Assembly (NCBI GenBank): GCA_020248945.1
Contig: JADCGQ010000008.1
Location: 1 to 64,000, forward strand
Length of the DNA: 64,000 bases
Direction of reading: 5' to 3'
DNA from: Rubrivivax sp.
GTDB lineage: Bacteria > Pseudomonadota > Gammaproteobacteria > Burkholderiales > Burkholderiaceae_C
Under the pieces are notes generated by a model. That model was given only the letters and a program-made list of their open reading frames with translations. It did no database searches and had not been told where the DNA came from. Of the stretch, positions 53,860-63,149 are shown in pieces. The translations under genes and the position numbers were made by a program. How positions within the stretch are numbered: position 1 is the first letter of the stretch; every line of letters starts with the position of its first letter.

Positions 53860-54558
53860 TCAGCGCAGCTCGCGCGCCAGGAAGGCCTCGGTGCGCTGCC
53901 AGGCCAGCGCCGCAGCCGCCGCGTCGTAGCCCAGGCTGGGCAGCGTCTCGTGCCCTGGCGTCTGCGTCTCGTTGGCGAAGGCGTGCTTGCAGTCGTAGCG
54001 GTGGAACTCGAAGCGCCGGCCGGCTTCGTGCAGCTTCGCTTCCAGCGCATCGACATCGGCGATCTTGAAGACCTCGTCGCGCACCGCCCAGTGGCCCAGC
54101 AGCGGCGCCGTGATCAGGCTGGCGTCGACGTACTCCAGCGGCGGCAGCCCGTACCAGGGCACGCCGGCATCGACCTCGCGCACGTGCACGGCCGCCAGCA
54201 CGGTGAGCGCGCCGCCCATGCAGAAGCCGGTGACGCCGACCTTGGCCGAGCCGCTGCCCTTGAGGAACATCACCGCGCCGCGCACGTCCTGCGTGGCGGC
54301 GTCGCCGAAGTTCAGGCTGCTCATCAGGTGGTGGGCTTCTTCGGCCTCGACCGTGCTCTTGCCGCGGTACAGGTCGGGCACCAGCGCGCGGTAGCCGGCG
54401 GCGGCCATGCGGTCGGCCACGCCGCGGATCTGGTCGTTCAGGCCCCACCACTCCTGGATGACCACGAGGCCGGGCGCCGATGCGGGCTGCGCGGGCTCGG
54501 CGAGGTAGCCCGACAGCGTGTGCCCGTCGGGGCGGGTGAAGCTCACGGAACGTCCCAT
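53860..54558 (-). CDS. Dienelactone-hydrolase family protein
   Basis: 232 residues from ATG 54558. The catalytic Cys is in VGVTGFCMGGALTVLAA near 122, the acid follows the sheet (GHWAVRDEVF near 172), and the His is in YDCKHAFANETQ near 205; the oxyanion/Glu segment VVIQEWWGLND is near 35. It hydrolyses dienelactone or similar lactones/esters in aromatic or halogenated compound metabolism. It follows the amidase gene on the same strand (56 bp). Confidence 0.9.
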   Translation of the reverse strand: MGRSVSFTRPDGHTLSGYLAEPAQPASAPGLVVIQEWWGLNDQIRGVADRMAAAGYRALVPDLYRGKSTVEAEEAHHLMSSLNFGDAATQDVRGAVMFLKGSGSAKVGVTGFCMGGALTVLAAVHVREVDAGVPWYGLPPLEYVDASLITAPLLGHWAVRDEVFKIADVDALEAKLHEAGRRFEFHRYDCKHAFANETQTPGHETLPSLGYDAAAAALAWQRTEAFLARELR

Positions 54559-54614
54559 GCTCGTCTCCTGGGTTGGGGGTGTCGAACGAAAAAGGCAACG
54601 CCGCTCAGCGCGAC

Positions 54615-56033
54615 TCAGCGCGGCGGCTGCGGCCACGGCGGCAGCGGCCCGCGCAGTTGCTCGAAGGCCCGCGCGAGCTTCAGCACGCCGATGTCGTCGT
54701 GCCGCGCGCCGGCGATCTGCAGCCCCGTGGGCACGCCACCGGCCAGGGCGCCGGTGGGCACGGCCACGGCGGGCAGTTCGCTGGCGTTGCAGGGCAGCGT
54801 GAAGCCGATGTGCGCCATCGCGCGGGCCGGGTCGTTGCTGGGCATCGGCCACTCGGCCGGGAAGCCGGCGTTGGGCGACACCGGCGAGATGACGAAGTCG
54901 TAGCGGCTGGCCCCGGTCATGGCGGCCACGGCGGCATCGCGCAACCGCCCGAACTGGCTGTAGCCATGAAAGGCCGTGGCGGCATCGAAGCCCGCTGCCG
55001 GCGCCACCCAGGCGCGGATGAAGGGCAGCACGCGCTCGCGGCGTTCGGCCGGCAAGGCGGCCAGGTCGAGGCTCGAGCGCAGCTGCCAGAAGCGCTCGAT
55101 GCCTTCGGCCATGTCGGCCGTCAGGAAGGGCGCCATCGGCTCGACCCGCGCACCGGCCTCGCGCAGGCGCTCGACCGCGTCGTCCACGGCCCGGGCCACC
55201 GCGGCATCGACCGCCAGGCCCCAGCCGGCATCGCGCAGCACGCCGATGCGCAGGCCGCGCACGAAGCCGGCGTCGGTGCGGGCCACCTCGTGCCAGGGCA
55301 GCTCGGCGGCGGGCAGCTGGGTGGCGTCGCGCGCGTCGGGGCGCGCGAGCACCGCCATGGCGGCGGCCACGTCGGCCACGCTGCGCGCCAGCGGCCCGGC
55401 CACGCGGCCCAGGTAGGGCGGCTGGATCGGCACGCGGCCGTTGCTGGGCTTGAAGCCGACGACACCGCACCACGCGGCCGGCAGGCGGATGGAGCCGCCG
55501 ATGTCGGTGCCGATGTGCAGCGGCCCGTAGCCCGCGGCCGCTGCGGCTGCCGCGCCGGCGCTGCTGCCGCCGGGATTGCGCTCGCGGTTCCAGGGGTTGC
55601 GCGTCAGCGCATGAAAGCTCGACAGGCCCGAGGACAGCATGCCGAAGTCGGGCATCGTCGTCTTGCCCAGCAGCACCGCGCCGGCTTCGCGCAGGCGGGC
55701 TGCGGGCGGCGCGTCGGCCGCGGCCGGCAGCAGCTCGGTGGCGGCGGTGCCCAGCGGCAGCGGCGTGCCCTGCGTGGCGATGTTCTCCTTGATCGTGACC
55801 GGCACGCCGTCCAGCGGCGACAGCGGCTGGCCGCGGCGCCAGCGCGCCTCGGAGGCGCGCGCCTGCGCCATCGCGGCGTCGGCGTCGGCGGCCCAGAGGG
55901 CGGCGATGTGCGGCTCCCATTGGGCGATGTGCTCGAGCACCGCCTGCAGGTGCAGCACCGGCGAGTGCGCGCCGCTGGCGTAGGCCTGGGCCAGTGTGGC
56001 GGCGTCGGCGTCGACCGGAAACCCTGCCGCCAT
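54615..56033 (-). CDS. Amidase-signature family enzyme
   Basis: 472 residues. The Lys-Ser-Ser triad is in place: VTIKENIATQG (K near 80), NPGGSSAGAAAA (cis-Ser region near 155) and GTDIGGSIRLPAAWCGVVGF (nucleophile Ser near 180). It hydrolyses an amide (possibly an aryl- or acylamide). It is probably co-transcribed with the SnoaL-like gene 9 bp upstream and the peptide-binding protein gene before that, suggesting uptake and cleavage of an amide or peptide. Confidence 0.92.
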   Translation of the reverse strand: MAAGFPVDADAATLAQAYASGAHSPVLHLQAVLEHIAQWEPHIAALWAADADAAMAQARASEARWRRGQPLSPLDGVPVTIKENIATQGTPLPLGTAATELLPAAADAPPAARLREAGAVLLGKTTMPDFGMLSSGLSSFHALTRNPWNRERNPGGSSAGAAAAAAAGYGPLHIGTDIGGSIRLPAAWCGVVGFKPSNGRVPIQPPYLGRVAGPLARSVADVAAAMAVLARPDARDATQLPAAELPWHEVARTDAGFVRGLRIGVLRDAGWGLAVDAAVARAVDDAVERLREAGARVEPMAPFLTADMAEGIERFWQLRSSLDLAALPAERRERVLPFIRAWVAPAAGFDAATAFHGYSQFGRLRDAAVAAMTGASRYDFVISPVSPNAGFPAEWPMPSNDPARAMAHIGFTLPCNASELPAVAVPTGALAGGVPTGLQIAGARHDDIGVLKLARAFEQLRGPLPPWPQPPR

Positions 56034-56042
56034 GCCGGGCCC

Positions 56043-56516
56043 TCAGCCGCGTTCGAGGTAGCGGCGCAGGTTCTCCGCCGCCATGCTGCGCACCTTGTTG
56101 CGCAGCATGGGCGACCAGCCCAGCAGCCAGCCCGGCGCGCCCAGCGCCTGGCGCGACCAGGCCCAGAAGTCGAAGCGGTCGCGGTGGCGCGTGATGAGGC
56201 CGTGCTCATCGAACTCGAAGCGCGCGTCGATGCGGTTGTGCACGCGGCGGCCAGTGGCGCCGAAGAGGTAGTGCGCTTCCCAGTGCGCGCTGCTGGCCGT
56301 GATGTCGCTGACTTCGAGCTTCCAGTGAGCGCGGGCCGCGTCGTTGCCGCGCGTGGCGCCGCAGAGCATGCGCCACATGCCGCCGATCTGCGCGGCGCCC
56401 TTCAGAGAGAAGGCCTCGTCCTCGAACTGCGCCTCGCGGGCGTAGCAGGCCTGCATGGCCTCGCCATCCAGCCGCGCGAAGGCCTCGTAGAAGCGGCGGA
56501 TGGTGGCTTCGCTCAT
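56043..56516 (-). CDS. SnoaL/NTF2-like family protein
   Basis: 157 residues: IRRFYEAFARLDGEAMQACY, AREAQFEDEAFSLKG, WEAHYLFGATGRRVHNRIDA, RFEFDEHGLITRHRDRFD. This is the NTF2-like fold of SnoaL-type proteins, which act as small cyclases, isomerases or binding proteins. Function here is not predictable. It sits between the amidase and the substrate-binding protein gene. Confidence 0.85.
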   Translation of the reverse strand: MSEATIRRFYEAFARLDGEAMQACYAREAQFEDEAFSLKGAAQIGGMWRMLCGATRGNDAARAHWKLEVSDITASSAHWEAHYLFGATGRRVHNRIDARFEFDEHGLITRHRDRFDFWAWSRQALGAPGWLLGWSPMLRNKVRSMAAENLRRYLERG

Positions 56517-56541
56517 GCACTCGTCTTCAAGACAGCGCTGC

Positions 56542-58074
56542 TCAGCTCTTGGTGGGCGGCGGCGCCCAGTTCAGCGCGGCAATGTCGTTGGCGAAGATCG
56601 GGCTCGAGGTCCACAGGCCGCGCAGCCCGCGCTTGCCCACCGACACCTGCGCCGGGTTCCACACGAAGGCGTTGACGGCGTCCTCGGCCAGCTGGCGCTG
56701 GATGTCGCGCCACAGGCGGGCCTTCTCGCGCTGGTTGGTCGTCGAGGCCATCGTCGACACCAGGCCGCGGAAGCGCGCGCTGTCGTAGCCGAAGTAGTAG
56801 GCCGGGTCGGCGTACGCCGTGGCGTAGTCGAGCGGCTCGACGTGGTTGATGATGGTGAGGTCGAAGTTGCCCTTGAACGGGCCGCTGAGCCACTGCGCCC
56901 ACTCGACGTTCTCGATCTTGGCGTTGATGCCCACCTTGGCCAGCTGCGCCGCGATGATCTCGCCACCCTTGCGCGCATAGGCCGGCGGCGGCAGCGTCAG
57001 CGTCAGGTTCAGCGGCGTCGTGACGCCGGCTTCGCGCAGCAGGGCGCGGGCCTTGTCGGGATCGTGCGGGTACATCCCGGTGAGATCGACATAACCCAGG
57101 TCGGTGGGCGCGAAGTGGCTGCCGATGGGCGTGCCCAGGCCTTCTTGCGCGCCGTCGATGAAGGCCTTGCGGTCGATGGCGTGGCTGATGGCGCGGCGCA
57201 CGCGCACGTCGGCGAGCGGCGCCTTGCGGTTGTTGATGGCGACGATGCCCTTGCCCGAGGTGCTGCCCAGCACGACCTCGAAACGCTTGTCGGCCTGGAA
57301 CTGCTTGAGGGCCTGCAGCGCGCCGAAGCGCGGAATGGCGTCCACGTCGCCGGCCAGCAGCGCCGCCACCTGCGCGGCGGGTTCGTTGATGAAGCGGAAG
57401 GTGGCGCGCTTGATGCGCAGCTTGGCGGCGTCGCGGTGCGTGGGCGAGGCGGTGAGCACGATGCTCGAGCCGCGGTTCCAGCTGTCGAGCACATAGGGGC
57501 CGGTGCCGATGGGCTTGGTGGCGGCCTGCGCGGCCGAGTCGGGGTGCAGGATGACGGCGGTGTTCTCGCCCAGCCGGAAGGGCAGCAGCGCCTCGGGCTT
57601 GTTGAGCACCAGGATCACCGTGTGCGGCCCCTGCACCGAGACGCTGGAGATGTTCTCGAACACCGCCTTCTTGGCCTTGTTGGTGCTGGTCGGCGCGCGT
57701 GCGCGGTCGAAGCTGAACTTCACCGCGTTGGCGTCGAAGGGCTTGCCGTCGGAGAAGCGCACGCCCTTCTTCAGCTGGAAGGTGTAGGTGCGGCCGTCGA
57801 TACCCTGCACCCAGCTCTCGGCCAGCAGCGGCGTCACCGCGCCGTCGGGGGCGATCTTCGTCAGGCCTTCGAGGATGTTCAGGTGCACCACCTCGCCAAT
57901 GGCCGCGGCAGCGGCGCTGGTCGGGTCCAGGCCCGGCGCGGGCTCGAGCGCCATGCCGATGACGATGCGGTCGCGCGCCGTCTGCGCGTCGGCCAGCGGC
58001 AGGGCGCCGGCCAGCGGAGCGCCGGCGAGCAGGGCGTTGAAGGTGCGGCGGTCGAGGTGTTTGTCGAGGCTCAT
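56542..58074 (-). CDS. ABC transporter substrate-binding protein, family 5 (DppA/OppA type)
   Basis: 510 residues. The N-terminus RRTFNALLAGAPLAGAL is a Tat-like export signal. The mature part is a family 5 peptide/nickel-binding protein (IVIGMALEPAPGLDP, VVHLNILEGLTKIAPDGAVT, PLLAESWVQG, DGRTYTFQLKKGVRFSDG, YPHDPDKARALLREAG). It captures peptides or opine-like compounds in the periplasm. No permease or ATPase gene is next to it, so it must rely on a transporter encoded elsewhere, or it delivers to the amidase route. Confidence 0.92.
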   Translation of the reverse strand: MSLDKHLDRRTFNALLAGAPLAGALPLADAQTARDRIVIGMALEPAPGLDPTSAAAAAIGEVVHLNILEGLTKIAPDGAVTPLLAESWVQGIDGRTYTFQLKKGVRFSDGKPFDANAVKFSFDRARAPTSTNKAKKAVFENISSVSVQGPHTVILVLNKPEALLPFRLGENTAVILHPDSAAQAATKPIGTGPYVLDSWNRGSSIVLTASPTHRDAAKLRIKRATFRFINEPAAQVAALLAGDVDAIPRFGALQALKQFQADKRFEVVLGSTSGKGIVAINNRKAPLADVRVRRAISHAIDRKAFIDGAQEGLGTPIGSHFAPTDLGYVDLTGMYPHDPDKARALLREAGVTTPLNLTLTLPPPAYARKGGEIIAAQLAKVGINAKIENVEWAQWLSGPFKGNFDLTIINHVEPLDYATAYADPAYYFGYDSARFRGLVSTMASTTNQREKARLWRDIQRQLAEDAVNAFVWNPAQVSVGKRGLRGLWTSSPIFANDIAALNWAPPPTKS

Positions 58075-58145
58075 GCGGCAATCTCAGATGGCGACGGCGG
58101 CGATTCTGCGCCAAGGCTGCGCCGGGCCGTTCCTAGAATCCACTC

Positions 58146-59159
58146 ATGAACTGGGCCACCGTCCTGTTGCGCGTTCTGGGCGTGCTGCTGCTGCTGACGG
58201 TGCTGGCACTGTCTTGGCTGCGCATGCCCGATCGCCCGGTCGAGGCCCTGGTGGCGCGCTGGGCGCCGGCGCCGTCGGATTTCATCGACCTGGGCGGCCA
58301 GCTCGTGCATGTGCGCGACGAAGGCCCGCGTGACGACCCCTTGCCCATCGTGCTGGTGCACGGCACCAGTGCCAGCCTGCACACCTGGGAGGGCTGGACC
58401 AAGGCGCTGGTGCGCCAGGGCCGGCGCGTCATCAGCTTCGACCTGCCGGGCTTCGGGCTGACAGGGCCCTTCACCGGCGGCTGGGAAGGCCAGCGCTACC
58501 ACGGCGACACCTACGCCCGCTTCACGCTGGAGCTGCTCGATGCGCTGCAGGTGTCGCGCTTTGTCATCGCCGGCAATTCGCTGGGGGGCGAGGTCGCCTG
58601 GCGCACGGCCTACGCGGCGCCGCAGCGTGTGGCGGCGATGGTGTTGGTCGATGCCGTCGGGCCGGCCTTCGAGCCGGAGTCGGTGCCGCTGGGCTTTGTC
58701 GTGGCGCGCACGCCGGTGCTGCGGGTGGTGACTGAGTGGACGCTGCCGCGCGAGCTGGTCGAACAGAGCGTGCGCAGCGTCTATGGCGACCCGGCCCGCG
58801 TGACACCCGCGCTGGTCGACCGCTACTACGAGCTGACGCTGCGCGACGGCAACCGCGGCGCGCTCGTCGAGCGGCTTGCGCTGATGGTGCCGGGCGAGCA
58901 CGCCGAGCGCATCGGCACGCTGCGGCTGCCCACGCTGCTGCTGTGGGGCGGGCGCGACCGGCTCGTGCCGCCCGCCGTGGGGCGCGAGTTCCAGCGGCTC
59001 ATCCCGGGCAGCCGCCTGGTCGAGTTCCCGGAACTGGGCCACGTGCCGCAAGAGGAAGACCCGGCGCGCAGCGTGGCGCCGGTGCTGGAGTTCCTGGCCG
59101 CATCGGCCCCAGGTGCGGCCCAAGCACCCGCCCCACCCACCCCCCGGAGTCCACCATGA
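58146..59159 (+). CDS. Alpha/beta hydrolase with N-terminal membrane anchor
   Basis: 337 residues. N-terminal hydrophobic segment (LLRVLGVLLLLTVLALSWL), then a classic alpha/beta hydrolase: VLVHGTSASLHTWEGW (oxyanion), GNSLGGEVAWRTA (nucleophile near 143), GGRDRLVPP (acid near 264) and ELGHVPQEEDP (His near 296). A Pro/Ala tail may be disordered. The gene overlaps the next one by four bases (ATGA), so it is co-translated with a TctC-type binding protein. Confidence 0.9.
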   Translation: MNWATVLLRVLGVLLLLTVLALSWLRMPDRPVEALVARWAPAPSDFIDLGGQLVHVRDEGPRDDPLPIVLVHGTSASLHTWEGWTKALVRQGRRVISFDLPGFGLTGPFTGGWEGQRYHGDTYARFTLELLDALQVSRFVIAGNSLGGEVAWRTAYAAPQRVAAMVLVDAVGPAFEPESVPLGFVVARTPVLRVVTEWTLPRELVEQSVRSVYGDPARVTPALVDRYYELTLRDGNRGALVERLALMVPGEHAERIGTLRLPTLLLWGGRDRLVPPAVGREFQRLIPGSRLVEFPELGHVPQEEDPARSVAPVLEFLAASAPGAAQAPAPPTPRSPP

Positions 59160-60136
59160 CCCCACTCTCCCGCCGCCACCTGATGGCCGCCACCGGCGCC
59201 GCCTCCGCCGCGCTGGTCCTGCCCACGTTCGTGCGCGCCCAGGGCCGCACGCTGCGCATCCTGGTGGGCTTTCCGCCGGGCGGCGGCACCGACGCCATCG
59301 CCCGGCTCATCGGCGAGGCGCTGAAGGGCGAGCTCGGCGCCACGGTGGTGGTCGAGAACAAGGCCGGCGCGGGCGGGCAGCTCGCGGCGCATGCGCTCAA
59401 GGCCGCGGCGCCCGACGGCAACACCGTGTTCATCTCGCACGACCACACCATCTCGATCCTGCCGCTGGTGTCGAAGACCCCGGGCTTCGATCCGGCGAAG
59501 GACTTCGTGCCGGTGGGCGGCTTCGCCAGTTTCGTCAACGCCTTCGCCGTCTCGCCCGGCACGCCGGCCAGGACGATGGACGAGTACGTGGCCTGGCTGC
59601 GCAGCACAGGTGGCGGCAAGGGCACGGTGGGCGTGCCGGCGCCGGCCTCGACGCCGGAGTTCCTGGTCAAGGTGCTGGGCGGCCGCTACAAGCTCGACCT
59701 CGTGCCCGTGCCCTACCGCGGCAGCGCGCCGATGATGGGCGACATGCTCGGCAACCAGATCGCCGCCGGCGTGGGCTCGGTGCCCGACTTCATCGAGAAC
59801 CACCGCGCCGGCCGCCTGCGCGTGCTGGCGGTGCTCGGCCGTGCCCGCCAGGCGGCGCTGCCCGAGGTGCCCTCGTTCGGCGAGATGGGCCTCACGGGCT
59901 TCGACGACCTGCCGTACTACGGCTTCTGGGCTCCGGCAGGCACGCCGGCCGCGGCGGTGGAGGGCTTCTCGCAGGCCCTGGCCCGCGCCATGGCCAAGCC
60001 CGAGGTGCGCGAGCGCCTGGGTCAGCTCGGCCTGGCGGTGGACGTGATGAACCCGGCCCAGCTGGCCACGCGCGAGGCCAGTTACACGCGCAACTGGGCC
60101 GAGATCATCAAGCGCTCGGGTTTCCAGCCGCAGTAG
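59156..60136 (+). CDS. Bug/TctC-family tripartite tricarboxylate transporter substrate-binding protein
   Basis: 326 residues from ATG 59156. Tat-type signal (SRRHLMAATGAASAALVLP), then the family start RTLRILVGFPPGGGTDAIAR and VVVENKAGAGGQLAAHALKA, DGNTVFISH, and KDFVPVGGFASF. Bug proteins bind small carboxylates such as citrate, aromatic acids or amino acids and are greatly expanded in Burkholderiales. No TctA/TctB membrane genes are adjacent. Paired with the hydrolase upstream. Confidence 0.93.
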   Translation: MTPLSRRHLMAATGAASAALVLPTFVRAQGRTLRILVGFPPGGGTDAIARLIGEALKGELGATVVVENKAGAGGQLAAHALKAAAPDGNTVFISHDHTISILPLVSKTPGFDPAKDFVPVGGFASFVNAFAVSPGTPARTMDEYVAWLRSTGGGKGTVGVPAPASTPEFLVKVLGGRYKLDLVPVPYRGSAPMMGDMLGNQIAAGVGSVPDFIENHRAGRLRVLAVLGRARQAALPEVPSFGEMGLTGFDDLPYYGFWAPAGTPAAAVEGFSQALARAMAKPEVRERLGQLGLAVDVMNPAQLATREASYTRNWAEIIKRSGFQPQ

Positions 60137-60309
60137 CCGTTGCGGCGTGCCGGCAGCGGCCGGGCCGTGACGCGGTTCACGGATTGCCGGCCACCCACCC
60201 GGTGGCGGCGGGAGAACGGATACCAAGGTGTCATTCACGGAGTGGAGGCCAGCGGGTGGAATGCACCCATCCGACGAACGAGTCGGGCCACCCCCGGAGG
60301 AAAAGCACC

Positions 60310-60981
60310 ATGAACATCGCCGCCGCCTACAGCGCATCCCACACCGCCGCCTCGAACGCCGCTGCCCAGGCTGCCCACCAGGCCGCTGCCCACGCCCACC
60401 CGGCGAACAGCCGGGCCGCCCGCCTGGCCGCCCTCGGCCACTGCCTGCTCGAGCGCCTGGAAACGCCGCTCTTCGTGGCCGACGCGCAAGGCGCCGTGCT
60501 CGAAGCCAACCCGGCGGCGTCGCGCCGCATCGAGCGCCGCGACGGCCTGTGGCTCGACGCCGGTGGCCGCGTCGCGCTGCGCCAGGCCGGCCGCTGGGTG
60601 CCGCTGTCGTACTGGGCCGCGGCGCTGGCCGGCGGCCAGGAACTCACGCTGCCGCTCGAGATGGACGGCGGCGGCTCGCCGATGCAGATCTCGCTGCGCG
60701 GCATGAGCGCCGGCGACGGCATCCCCAGCGGCTTCGGCTGGATCGTCGCCACCATCGAGCGTGTCACGCTGTCGCGCGCCGACGCCATGCGCCGCCGCTT
60801 CCGCTTCACGCAGACGCAGGCCAAGCTGGCCGAGATGCTGTGCAAGGGCATGCGCCCCACCCACGCCGCCGAGGCGCTGGGCGTGAAGATCTCGACCGTC
60901 CGCACGCACGTCGGCCAGATGTACGAAAAGACCGGCACGCACAGCCAGGCGCAGCTGGTGGCGCTGCTGCACGCCGTCTGA
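60310..60981 (+). CDS. LuxR-type helix-turn-helix regulator with PAS-like N-terminus
   Basis: 223 residues from ATG 60310, preceded by GGAGGAAAAG. An Ala/His-rich start leads to a PAS-like segment (ERLETPLFVADAQGAVLEAN, ASRRIERRDGLWLD), then the C-terminal LuxR HTH (TQTQAKLAEMLCKGMRPTHA, AEALGVKISTVRTHVGQMYE). It likely senses a ligand or redox cue and activates genes not in view. A short dyad, GGGTG-GAATG-CACCC (60254-60268), lies 42 bp upstream of the start. Confidence 0.85.
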   Translation: MNIAAAYSASHTAASNAAAQAAHQAAAHAHPANSRAARLAALGHCLLERLETPLFVADAQGAVLEANPAASRRIERRDGLWLDAGGRVALRQAGRWVPLSYWAAALAGGQELTLPLEMDGGGSPMQISLRGMSAGDGIPSGFGWIVATIERVTLSRADAMRRRFRFTQTQAKLAEMLCKGMRPTHAAEALGVKISTVRTHVGQMYEKTGTHSQAQLVALLHAV

Positions 60982-61027
60982 CGCAGCCGCGGGGGCGGCG
61001 CCTGCGGGGCGGGCTACAGTCGCCCGC

Positions 61028-63121
61028 ATGACCGAGGACGACGCGCGCCGCGTGCTGCTGCTGCGGGCCTTCGAGAGCCCGCCCGGCGACGCCGGCTGGC
61101 ACGACGAAGACCGCGCCTGGGCCACGCGCCAGGCCATCGCCGCGGTGGGCGACGGCGCCGCGCCCGAGCGCTTCGTGGCCACCCGCGCCACGCTGGCGCT
61201 GACGCGGCTGCTGCCGCGTGCACCCGAGGCGGCGCAGTGGCTCGAGCGACGCTGGTGGCACCCGCTGTGGGTGCTGCTGGCCTTGCTGCTGGGGGCCCTC
61301 GCGGGCCTGGCCGCAGACCAGCTGGGCCCGCCGCAGCGCGTGAACCTGCTGGCCCCCGCGGTGTGGGCCGTGGTGCTGTGGAACCTGTTCGTCTACGCCA
61401 CCGCGCTGCTGCCGCAACCGAAGCTGGGCCTGCTGGCGCGCGGGCTGGCCTCGCGGCTCGGCCGGGTGGCCACACGGCCCCGTCTGCAGGCCGACTGGCT
61501 GCGCGCGGCCGCGCCCTTGCTGGCGCGCCGCGCCGCACTGCTGATGCACAGTGCGGCCGCCGGCCTGGCCCTGGGGCTGATCGGCGGCCTGTACCTGCGC
61601 GGCCTGGTGATGGACTACCGCGCCGGCTGGCAGAGCACCTTCCTCGATGAGGCTTCGGTGCAGGCGGGCCTGTCGTTTGCGCTGGCGCCGGCCGCCTGGC
61701 TCACTGGCGTGGCCGTGCCGGCGGTGGCGCCGCTGCAGCTGGCGCCGGGCGCCGCGGCCACGGCCAGCGCCGCGCCGTGGATCCATCTGTACGCCGCCAC
61801 CCTGATGTGGGCCGTGGTGCTGCCGCGCGCCGCGCTGGCGGTCTGGGCCGGCCTGCGGGCAGCCTTGCTGGCCCGCCAGTTGCCGCTGCCTCTGGCCGAC
61901 GACTACTACGAAGGCCTGCACCCGCTGATGCGCCCCGCCCACAGCCGGCCGCTGACGCTGCTGTGGTGTCCGCTGGTGCCGCCCACTGCGCCCGTGCATC
62001 TGCTGGGCCACGACATCGCCCTGGCCGACGACGGCGAACAGCGCCTCTTCGATGCCGGCGACGGCGAACGCCTGCACCTGCGCGCCGTGCCTGGCGTGCT
62101 GGCCCGCCCGCCGCAGCCGCTGCCCTGGTGGCGCCGCCTGTTCGCGCCCGACGCGGCCGCCGAGGCCTTGCGCGCCTTGCAGCGCGAGGTCGATGCCGTG
62201 CTGCTGGTGCTGCCGCCGGGCGCCGCCGCGCCGCGCCCGGGCTGGCTGGCGCAGTTGTCGCGGCCGCTGATCGTGCTCGAAGACGCCGACACGGCCGTGG
62301 CGCCCGCACTGCCGCTGCACGCGCTGGCCGACGGCTGGCTGGCCGACGGCGCGCTTTGGCAAGCCCTGGCCAGCGCGCTGCCCGACGACCGCTGCCGCCA
62401 GCGGCTGGATGCCGCCTGGCGCCAGCGCCAGAGCCGCCGGCTCGAGGACACCGCGGCGCTGCTGGCGGCCAGCCTCGCGCGCATCGCCCTGGCGCGCGAA
62501 CCGCTGCCCGAGCCGCGGCTCTTCGGCCGCGGCGCGGCCGACGAGGCCGGCGCCACCGAGGCCGCGCGCCAGAAGTTGCTGCAGCAACTCGACGACGAGT
62601 TCGCCGTGCTGGCGGCCCGGCTGGCGCCCGACTGGGGCGCCGGGGAGCCCGGCGCCGCGCGCGCCGGCACCGCCGTGCAGCCGCGCGTGCAGACCCCTGT
62701 GGGCGAGGGGCGCGCGGCGCTGTGGGGCGGCGTGGTGTCGGGCGCGCTCACCGGGCTGAAGGCCGATCTCGCCACGGGCGGCCTCACGCTCGGTGCGGGT
62801 GCCGTGGCCGGTGGCGTGATCGGCGCGCTCGGCGCGGCGGGCGTGGCGCGGGGCATCAACACCGCGCGGGGCAGCTCGCAGGCGCACGTGGCCTGGGGCC
62901 CGCAGGAGCTCGACGCCATCGCAGCCGCCCTGCTGGGCCTGCCGCTGCACATGGCCGCGCGTGGCGGCGAGGCCGCGCGCGCCGCGCGGCTGCAGCCGGC
63001 CCTGGCCGCCGAGTCCGACCTGCTGGCGGCGGCCTGGCAGGAGCGGGGTCCGCAGCTGCCCGAGCGTTTGGCGCCGGCACTGCAGCGCGCGCTGAAGGCC
63101 GCACTCGGCGGCCCGGCTTGA
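61028..63121 (+). CDS. DUF2868-DUF3482 fusion membrane protein
   Basis: 697 residues. The first ~350 residues match DUF2868 (VLLLRAFESPPGD, WSDEDRAWATRQ-like start, hydrophobic helices LWVLLALLLGALAGLAADQL and LMHSAAAGLALGLIGGLYLR). The last ~250 match the C-terminal DUF3482 region (RRLEDTAALLAASLARIALA, RQKLLQQLDDEFAVLAARLA, ALWGGVVSGALTGLKADLAT, GAGAVAGGVIGALGAAG). In many relatives these are two neighbouring genes, the second with an N-terminal YihA-like GTPase domain; no GTPase P-loop is seen here. Function unknown; trkA follows by 28 bp. Confidence 0.75.
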   Translation: MTEDDARRVLLLRAFESPPGDAGWHDEDRAWATRQAIAAVGDGAAPERFVATRATLALTRLLPRAPEAAQWLERRWWHPLWVLLALLLGALAGLAADQLGPPQRVNLLAPAVWAVVLWNLFVYATALLPQPKLGLLARGLASRLGRVATRPRLQADWLRAAAPLLARRAALLMHSAAAGLALGLIGGLYLRGLVMDYRAGWQSTFLDEASVQAGLSFALAPAAWLTGVAVPAVAPLQLAPGAAATASAAPWIHLYAATLMWAVVLPRAALAVWAGLRAALLARQLPLPLADDYYEGLHPLMRPAHSRPLTLLWCPLVPPTAPVHLLGHDIALADDGEQRLFDAGDGERLHLRAVPGVLARPPQPLPWWRRLFAPDAAAEALRALQREVDAVLLVLPPGAAAPRPGWLAQLSRPLIVLEDADTAVAPALPLHALADGWLADGALWQALASALPDDRCRQRLDAAWRQRQSRRLEDTAALLAASLARIALAREPLPEPRLFGRGAADEAGATEAARQKLLQQLDDEFAVLAARLAPDWGAGEPGAARAGTAVQPRVQTPVGEGRAALWGGVVSGALTGLKADLATGGLTLGAGAVAGGVIGALGAAGVARGINTARGSSQAHVAWGPQELDAIAAALLGLPLHMAARGGEAARAARLQPALAAESDLLAAAWQERGPQLPERLAPALQRALKAALGGPA

Positions 63122-63149
63122 CCGTGCCGCCTGACTACACTCCCCCGCC

